A stretch of DNA of 9,029 nucleotides, taken from NCBI GenBank assembly GCA_022710505.1, contig JAKLGS010000027.1:1-9029 (forward strand), given 5' to 3'. Position numbers and translations under genes: made by a program. This DNA is from Patescibacteria group bacterium (GTDB lineage: Bacteria; Patescibacteriota; WWE3; UBA101185; UBA10185). The notes under the pieces are model-generated. The model was not told the DNA's origin and searched no databases. It was given only the letters and a program-made list of their open reading frames with translations. Below, in pieces: positions 7,135 through 9,029 of this stretch (positions within the stretch are counted from its first letter, which is position 1; every line of letters begins with the position of its first letter).

Positions 7135-7917
7135 ATGTTTAAACCAATAAGTAGGAAAAATTCCGGAGAAAAGACAGCGTTCTTAATACTATCTATACTG
7201 CTTGCCGGAGTAATAGTAATTAAGCTTGTTTATGCAGCAACCCCTAATCCCGGACACGATTTTACTCAAGTAAGCGGAAGTGTAGCTCAGGGGGACCTTC
7301 TTTTCGGATCTGCTGAAGACACATTATCAAAACTTGCAAAAGACGCCAATGCTACAAGATATTTATCAAACACGGGAACGGATAACAACCCCGCGTGGGC
7401 GCAAGTAGAACTTTCAAATGGGGTGACAGGAAATTTACCTGTAGCAAATATGGATTCTGGGTCAAATGCCAGCTCTTCAACTTTTTGGAGAGGGGACGGA
7501 ACATGGCAACCTACGACATCAAAAGCTGTAGTTGGAGGGGGAAGTTCTACTTCAATTACCGCAGATGCGGTGTGCAACCCTTTTGGATACTCAGTATGCA
7601 ACACAACCCAAACTACAATGTTTGGTTTTGCAGTTCCCTACAATGCTGTAATTAAAAATATTTATGGAAATTTGCAAACAGCTCCTGCAGCAGGAACCAC
7701 GTGCGCTTTTACTGTAAGATCTTCCGCCTCCTGCACCGGCGCTTACACAGCAACGGCCTTAACATGTACAGTCACAGGAAACGGCTCTAACAGAAACTGT
7801 TCTAATAACTCAAACGAAGTAAGTATTTCCGCAGGAGATTGTCTTCAAATCCACTATGACGAAACAGGCACCTGCTCAGGAATTATCAACTGGGGATTTG
7901 AAATCGGCCCACAGTAA
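7135..7917 (+). CDS. Exported protein with tail-fibre-like motif and cysteine-rich C-terminal domain
   Basis: The 260-residue protein starts with a clear signal peptide: basic residues to about 13, a hydrophobic core at about 15-31, and a likely cleavage site after VYA at 34. A stretch at about 98-124 (TGNLPVANM, then STFWRGDGTW) resembles motifs common in phage tail fibres and in surface proteins of candidate-phylum bacteria. The C-terminal part (about 140-260) looks beta-rich, with eight cysteines at 147, 155, 190, 200, 211, 222, 236 and 247, enough for four disulfides outside the cytoplasm. No enzyme motif is visible, so a structural or adhesive surface role is inferred. I chose the ATG at 7135 because it follows the predicted promoter and gives a standard signal peptide. 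A GTG at 7096 would add 13 residues. The next gene begins 8 bases after the stop, so the two are probably co-transcribed. Confidence 0.8.
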   Translation: MFKPISRKNSGEKTAFLILSILLAGVIVIKLVYAATPNPGHDFTQVSGSVAQGDLLFGSAEDTLSKLAKDANATRYLSNTGTDNNPAWAQVELSNGVTGNLPVANMDSGSNASSSTFWRGDGTWQPTTSKAVVGGGSSTSITADAVCNPFGYSVCNTTQTTMFGFAVPYNAVIKNIYGNLQTAPAAGTTCAFTVRSSASCTGAYTATALTCTVTGNGSNRNCSNNSNEVSISAGDCLQIHYDETGTCSGIINWGFEIGPQ

Positions 7918-7925
7918 GTCTGGAT

Positions 7926-8630
7926 ATGAATAAATTTTTAAAAACAATAATCTTTTCACTTGCCCTAACAACTCTGGCTAATTTTTCATTGGCTTTTGTT
8001 CTACCTGCAAATGAAATAAAAATTGGAGACCCGGTCTATATTGAAGAAACAGATACTCTTAAAAACTACGCAGTATTTTTACCTTTTGAAGAACCAACAA
8101 AAGGTCAGGTGTGCGCCAGTATTTCAGGTGAAGAGCTTTCTGAAAATAATAATTTAAAAGACTACGGAACATGTTTTATTAACGATTCGGGAATTTTTAC
8201 CATTGTAGAAATTGAAGAACCCTTTTCTTCAAGTTACGAAGAGCTAAAAAATAACGAAGAAATCCTACAGGAAGATACTGTTACTTTGTCCAATGATTTT
8301 GAAAGCATAGTAAAACAAAGCACCGAAGAGATAGAAGGTGTTTTAAGTGAAAGCAGTGATTCAGAAGGTATTATTTCTGACCTCGGAAGTTTTATTCAGG
8401 AAGCACAGGATGAGATTTCAAGAATTCTAGCTAGTTTAACGGACACACAAGAAAGTAGTGAAACCACCGAATCTCAAGTTTTAGGTTTAAGAACATTTAA
8501 TATTATGAACCTGCTGCAGGAAAATCACCTTGTTATTATTTTGATTATTTTAATAGCCATCTCGACGACTATTTTAATTTCACTGATAAAAAAGATAAAG
8601 GATACTAAAGAAAAAAATAAAGATAAGTAA
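7926..8630 (+). CDS. Exported, membrane-anchored protein of unknown function
   Basis: The 234-residue protein has a signal peptide (residues 1-23, likely cut after SLA) and a single C-terminal membrane helix (about 201-221) followed by a lysine-rich tail (KKIKDTKEKNKDK). This predicts an extracellular domain held in the cytoplasmic membrane with a short cytoplasmic end. The ectodomain has a small folded-looking part (about 26-98) with two cysteines (63 and 83) that could pair. An acidic, serine/glutamate-rich, helical stalk follows (about 100-183). The stretch SQVLGLRTF sits just before the anchor. No LPxTG motif is present, so sortase attachment is not supported. The gene lies 8 bases after the cysteine-rich exported protein gene, suggesting one operon and perhaps a shared surface assembly. 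No family recognised. Confidence 0.8.
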   Translation: MNKFLKTIIFSLALTTLANFSLAFVLPANEIKIGDPVYIEETDTLKNYAVFLPFEEPTKGQVCASISGEELSENNNLKDYGTCFINDSGIFTIVEIEEPFSSSYEELKNNEEILQEDTVTLSNDFESIVKQSTEEIEGVLSESSDSEGIISDLGSFIQEAQDEISRILASLTDTQESSETTESQVLGLRTFNIMNLLQENHLVIILIILIAISTTILISLIKKIKDTKEKNKDK

Positions 8631-8672
8631 TAATTCTTTAAAGGCTACCTGCTAAATTTCTCAATTATCAGA

Positions 8673-8678
8673 TATAAT
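8673..8678 (+). promoter_or_regulatory. Predicted -10 box of the glycine-rich protein gene
   Basis: A perfect TATAAT lies 11 bases before the ATG at 8690, inside the 59-bp gap after the preceding gene. No clear -35 box is seen at the expected distance. No Shine-Dalgarno sequence is present (CAAGCTGTTGT precedes the ATG). It suggests separate transcription of this gene with a very short leader. Confidence 0.42.
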
Positions 8679-8689
8679 CAAGCTGTTGT

Positions 8690-9029
8690 ATGAAAAAGAA
8701 ATCTTGCCCAAAATCAAATTTTTTTAGAATTTTTTTGATTTTGTTTTTTTTATCATTTTTATTCACTATCGTAATCAAAGACTATTTTGAAAATTTTAAA
8801 TTACCGAAAAGACCTCAATCAATTTACGCAGCATCGAATACATTTTCTACCTCTGGGTCTTGGTTAACACCAACTGGTATATACAGAGTTAAAGTAGAAT
8901 GCTGGGGAGGTGGTGGTGCAGGTGGTGGAATTACAACGAACAGAACTAGAGGCCGAGGAGGTGGTGGTGCTGGAGGACAATACGCCGCCAGATCTGAAAT
9001 TTCATGCATACCAGGATCCTATTATAGTA
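8690..9029 (+). CDS. Glycine-rich exported protein, N-terminal part only
   Basis: The frame is open from the ATG at 8690 through the right edge (113 codons). A basic start (MKKKSCPKS) leads into a hydrophobic segment (about 11-29), a signal peptide or uncleaved anchor. A tyrosine-alanine-alanine site near 46-48 is a possible cleavage point. From about residue 50 the sequence reads FSTSGSWLTPTGIYRVKVEC, then WGGGGAGGG and a second glycine cluster RGGGGAGGQYAA. This is the typical opening of the glycine-rich domain of tail-fibre and surface proteins, in which a beta strand with WxxPxG precedes a WGGGG-type core. It is the third exported protein in a row on this strand, 59 bp after its neighbour and with its own -10 box. 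The C-terminal part is outside the window, so length and function are unknown. Confidence 0.78.
   Translation, partial: MKKKSCPKSNFFRIFLILFFLSFLFTIVIKDYFENFKLPKRPQSIYAASNTFSTSGSWLTPTGIYRVKVECWGGGGAGGGITTNRTRGRGGGGAGGQYAARSEISCIPGSYYS

Noticed and set aside
7486..7506. RGD inside WRGDGTW as an integrin-type cell attachment motif
   Set aside because: The whole WRGDGTW block is a recurring tail-fibre-like motif, so the RGD triplet is probably part of that and is no evidence for integrin binding.
8824..9009. A proline-rich minus-strand frame at the right end
   Set aside because: The prolines are the complement of glycine codons in the glycine-rich exported protein on the plus strand.
7135..9029. 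A prophage or tail-fibre module
   Set aside because: The tail-fibre likeness is limited to short motifs. No capsid, terminase, portal, integrase or lysis gene is present, and each protein has its own signal peptide or anchor.
1..9029. Recoding of TGA as Gly or Trp, as in some candidate-phylum bacteria
   Set aside because: TGA ends rpoD and the 660-residue gene in sensible places, conserved Trp positions use TGG, and no gene has an internal TGA.

Overview
The window is AT-rich, densely coded DNA in the standard bacterial code: TGA ends two genes and Trp is TGG. Short intergenic gaps, no Shine-Dalgarno sequence at any start, -10 boxes almost touching the start codons, and several exported proteins of unknown function together suggest a reduced-genome candidate-phylum (CPR/Patescibacteria) bacterium, perhaps of the Microgenomates type. 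That placement is inferred from style; there is no rRNA gene to anchor it. The reading frames are clean, so I see no sign of pseudogenes.

Layout. (1) 1-937, minus strand: a sodium/calcium-exchanger-family antiporter, cut by the left edge. (2) 992-1465, plus strand: a TspO/MBR membrane protein, divergent from the antiporter across a 54-bp gap that can hold both promoters. It ends in a hairpin terminator that overlaps the stop codon of the converging gene. (3) 6935 down to 1504, minus strand: dnaG (primase), rpoD (primary sigma factor), then a 660-residue membrane protein of unknown function. dnaG-rpoD is the core of the classical macromolecular-synthesis operon, here without rpsU upstream and with an unknown membrane gene in third place. 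(4) 7135 to the right edge, plus strand: three consecutive genes for exported proteins. They are a signal-peptide protein with a tail-fibre-like WRGDGTW motif and a cysteine-rich C-terminal domain, a protein anchored by a C-terminal membrane helix, and the start of a glycine-rich secreted protein. They look like a cell-surface gene block that starts divergently from dnaG.

How the parts fit: the centre is replication and transcription initiation machinery, the left is membrane transport and ligand binding, and the right is surface display. The strongest whole-window signal is regulatory. Near-consensus -10 boxes lie about 6-14 bases before almost every first gene's ATG and no Shine-Dalgarno sequence is visible, which predicts leaderless or near-leaderless mRNAs. 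Other points of interest are the changed ion-site residues in the exchanger, the lysine-rich repeated tail and inter-domain insertion in RpoD, and the uncharacterised 660-residue protein. I found no tRNA, rRNA, CRISPR array, insertion sequence or prophage module.
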